Part shown: positions 58,191-59,487 of the stretch, piece after piece
How the letters are laid out: every line of letters starts with the position of its first letter
Numbering within the stretch: the first letter of the stretch is position 1
From: Deltaproteobacteria bacterium RIFOXYD12_FULL_56_24
GTDB lineage: Bacteria; Desulfobacterota; Desulfobulbia; Desulfobulbales; Desulfurivibrionaceae
Length of the DNA: 59,487 nt
Reading direction: 5' to 3'
Assembly: GCA_001799285.1 (NCBI GenBank)
Contig: MGTD01000041.1
Coordinates: forward strand, 520 to 60,006
The notes under the pieces: model-generated
Told to the model about the DNA's origin: nothing
Seen by the model: only the letters and a program-made list of their open reading frames with translations
Database searches by the model: none
Program-made: the position numbers and the translations under genes

Positions 58191-58350
58191 GTAACTATCC
58201 AGCAGCATCGCATCTGCGTTGTTGCACCCAAAGGGCATAAGTTTCGTTTGGGCAGACAAGCTGCCCAACTCAGCTATATCAGCCTGCTCATGGGCACCAG
58301 CACACTTCGCAGACTTCTGCCTAGCAGCTACGGCACTGCTGGATAGTTAC
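58191..58350 (+). repeat. Structured repeat family B, copy 4, with C inserted
   Basis: GTAACTATCCAGCAG and CTGCTGGATAGTTAC ends, perfectly complementary. A complete C (58223-58276) lies between GCGTTGT and TATCAGCC, a different site from that in B copy 1. Confidence 0.88.
58223..58276 (+). repeat. 54-bp repeat family C, copy 8 (nested in B copy 4)
   Basis: TGCACCCAAAGGGCATAAG, stem TTGGGCAG-ACAAG-CTGCCCAA, ACTCAGCTA. It is nearly the same as copy 5. The adjoining TA on the right is host sequence. Confidence 0.88.
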
Positions 58351-58369
58351 GAAATAGCTTTAACTTTAA

Positions 58370-58795
58370 TCAGTGCAGCTCCTCGCCGGTGGTGGTCATA
58401 ACCAAACGGCCATGCTTGACCCCTTTCACCCCGATGAGTTCATCGGCGATCCGTTTCACCTCTCCCACCGGCCCCCGGACCACCAGAACCTCCAGGCAGT
58501 TATGCGCATCGAGATGCACATGCAGCGCCGAAATAACCCGGTCGTGGTGGGTGTGCTGGTGCTCGGTCAGCTTGTCGGAAAGGTCCCGGACATGGTGGTT
58601 GTACACCAGGGTAACGGTGCCGACCATTTCTGCGCCTGCGTCCCCGGCATCCCATTTCTCTTCTACTAAGGCGGAACGGATCAGGTCGCGGATCGCCTCG
58701 GAGCGGTTCATGTAGCCCTTGCTCTCGATAAGCTGGTCATAGCTGGTCAGCAGGTTTTCATCGAGCGAAATCCCAAAACGGATGGTTTTCCCCAT
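58370..58795 (-). CDS. nikR: Nickel-responsive regulator NikR
   Basis: A 141-residue protein. The N-terminal ribbon-helix-helix is [16 protein letters not shown], followed by [17 protein letters not shown]. The C-terminal ACT-type nickel domain has the ligands H and C in [23 protein letters not shown] 58795 follows AAGGAGG and replaces an in-frame TTG at 58813. It is divergent from an outer-membrane protein gene and may regulate it. Confidence 0.93.
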   Translation of the reverse strand: MGKTIRFGISLDENLLTSYDQLIESKGYMNRSEAIRDLIRSALVEEKWDAGDAGAEMVGTVTLVYNHHVRDLSDKLTEHQHTHHDRVISALHVHLDAHNCLEVLVVRGPVGEVKRIADELIGVKGVKHGRLVMTTTGEELH

Positions 58796-58853
58796 GTATT
58801 TTCCTCCTTGCAAAAAAGTGTTGACACCCGTTTACGGATATTATACCTAATTA

Positions 58854-58880
58854 GTGTTACTAAATTAAATGTCGTGCTAC
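58854..58880. promoter_or_regulatory. Candidate NikR half-sites in the nikR/porin spacer
   Basis: GTGTTAC (58854-58860) and GTGCTAC (58874-58880) are separated by 13 nt. GTGTTAC is a half-site I recall as proposed for deltaproteobacterial NikR. TAATTAGT and ACTAAATTA surround the first. A TTGACA lies at 58821. The orientation is a direct rather than an inverted repeat, which is unlike E. coli. Confidence 0.45.
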
Positions 58881-58911
58881 TTATTCATCTAACACCGCAG
58901 GAGCACATGAA

Positions 58912-59487
58912 ATGAAATTATCCCCTGTCTCACGTATGCAACACCTGTCTGCCCCCCTTGTAATCTTCGGCATCCTCTCCTCCGCGACTGTCGCTTTTGC
59001 TGCTCACCCGTTGATCACGGACGATGCCGGCACCATGGGCACTGGCAAGTTCCAGCTCGAACTGACCGGCGAATATGGGCATGACAAGGAAGAGGGGATT
59101 ACCACCAAAACAAGACAGGGAGACGTGTCCTTTACCTATGGGCTAAGCGAAGCGGTGGATTTTGTTATTGGCCTCCCTTATCTGCAGGTCAGAACCAGCG
59201 ACGACACAACTAATATAACCGAAAATGGCTTCTCCGACACCTCCCTCGCCATGAAGTGGAGGTTCTATGAGCATGACGGCTTAAGTCTTGCCCTCAAACC
59301 AGGGCTTACTCTGCCCACCGGGGACGACGAAGAAGGGTTGGGCGCGGGCAAGGCAACCTATAGCCTCTTTTTTATCACCTCCAAGGAAATGGAGCCGTGG
59401 GCTTTCCATCTGAATCTCGGCTATATCAGAAACGAGAATAAACTGGATGAAGAAAAGGGCCTTTGGCATGCATCCATCGCGGCCACG
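58912..59487 (+). CDS. Outer-membrane transporter-like protein, N-terminal part (truncated by window end)
   Basis: An open frame of 192 codons running off the right end. It begins MKLSPVSRMQHLSAPLVIFG, with a signal peptide ending ATVAFA, then HPLITDDAGTMGTGKFQLE and repeated beta strands (FVIGLPYLQV, LKPGLTLPTGDD, HLNLGYIRNENK). This resembles the MetA-pathway-of-phenol-degradation/transporter group of predicted outer-membrane barrels. ATG 58912 follows AGGAG at 58899-58903 with about 8 nt spacing; ATG 58908 gives an immediate stop. Confidence 0.8.
   Translation, partial: MKLSPVSRMQHLSAPLVIFGILSSATVAFAAHPLITDDAGTMGTGKFQLELTGEYGHDKEEGITTKTRQGDVSFTYGLSEAVDFVIGLPYLQVRTSDDTTNITENGFSDTSLAMKWRFYEHDGLSLALKPGLTLPTGDDEEGLGAGKATYSLFFITSKEMEPWAFHLNLGYIRNENKLDEEKGLWHASIAAT

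Noticed and set aside
11398-58350. CRISPR array or tRNA/attC interpretation of the A, B and C repeats
   Set aside because: Copies are dispersed, not regularly spaced with spacers; no acceptor stem, T-loop or cassette arrangement, and no integrase nearby.

Overview
The window looks like a chromosome segment of an anaerobic Desulfobacterota bacterium, possibly Desulfobulbales-like. This is inferred from gene content only: sigma-54/Fis-type regulators with Cache histidine kinases, two TSUP (TauE/SafE) exporters, DUF6502/DUF5666 genes, a two-CW cysteine domain, an anaerobic-type ThiC and NikR. There is no rRNA, tRNA or CRISPR array in the window, so the taxonomy is not proven.

Layout. 0-7.1 kb is an accessory region of mixed base composition. 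It holds a GNAT acetyltransferase, a TPR gene coupled to a phospholipase-D/J-domain fusion, an IS256-type remnant, a zinc-ribbon protein, and a toxin-antitoxin island (hicBA, a BrnA-like antitoxin with a half-length MqsA, and mqsRA). 7.2-13.1 kb carries a VOC protein, two lipoproteins, a DUF6502 regulator and the repair pair nth-xthA. 13.3-29.0 kb is a large signalling and transport locus: TSUP plus DUF1634 on the plus strand, then a long minus-strand series. That series is a FAEAGE-motif protein, a pseudo-receiver, a receiver, a lone Fis HTH, a Cache kinase, a receiver, TSUP, a membrane protein, a pyruvate-phosphate-dikinase-like phosphohistidine protein and a receiver. A strong sigma-54 promoter lies at the head of the series, and a divergent sigma-54 activator gene is followed by a NifX-like protein, a second Cache kinase and its receiver. 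29-47.5 kb is mostly housekeeping: nhaA, a pseudopilin, htpG, mntP, thiC, an HhH-GPD glycosylase, corA, trmJ, rnr, a RelA/SpoT homologue, a Crp/Fnr regulator, cvpA, two arsenosugar-type glycosyltransferases and a UPF0280 protein. 48-56 kb is a five-gene plus-strand signalling operon (ethylene-receptor-like kinase, EAL protein, two-CW kinase, receiver-PAS, HD-GYP) followed by a convergent HDOD gene. 57-59.5 kb has a calcium-binding-type protein, nikR, and a divergent outer-membrane protein cut by the window end.

The most distinctive non-coding feature is a set of short structured repeats in the intergenic spaces. One superfamily (called A and B here, about 105-160 bp) has inverted ends that differ from copy to copy yet stay complementary within each copy. 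A second element (C, 54 bp, at least eight copies) has inserted into two B copies at different internal sites, so its ends can be read exactly. A 27-28 nt unit (G) sits inside both a B copy and a D copy. D is a third family, tandem upstream of the sigma-54 activator gene and single upstream of htpG. Short solo ends (F) share the A/B terminus. Several copies touch or lie within a few bases of a stop codon. Family letters are local names used only in this annotation.
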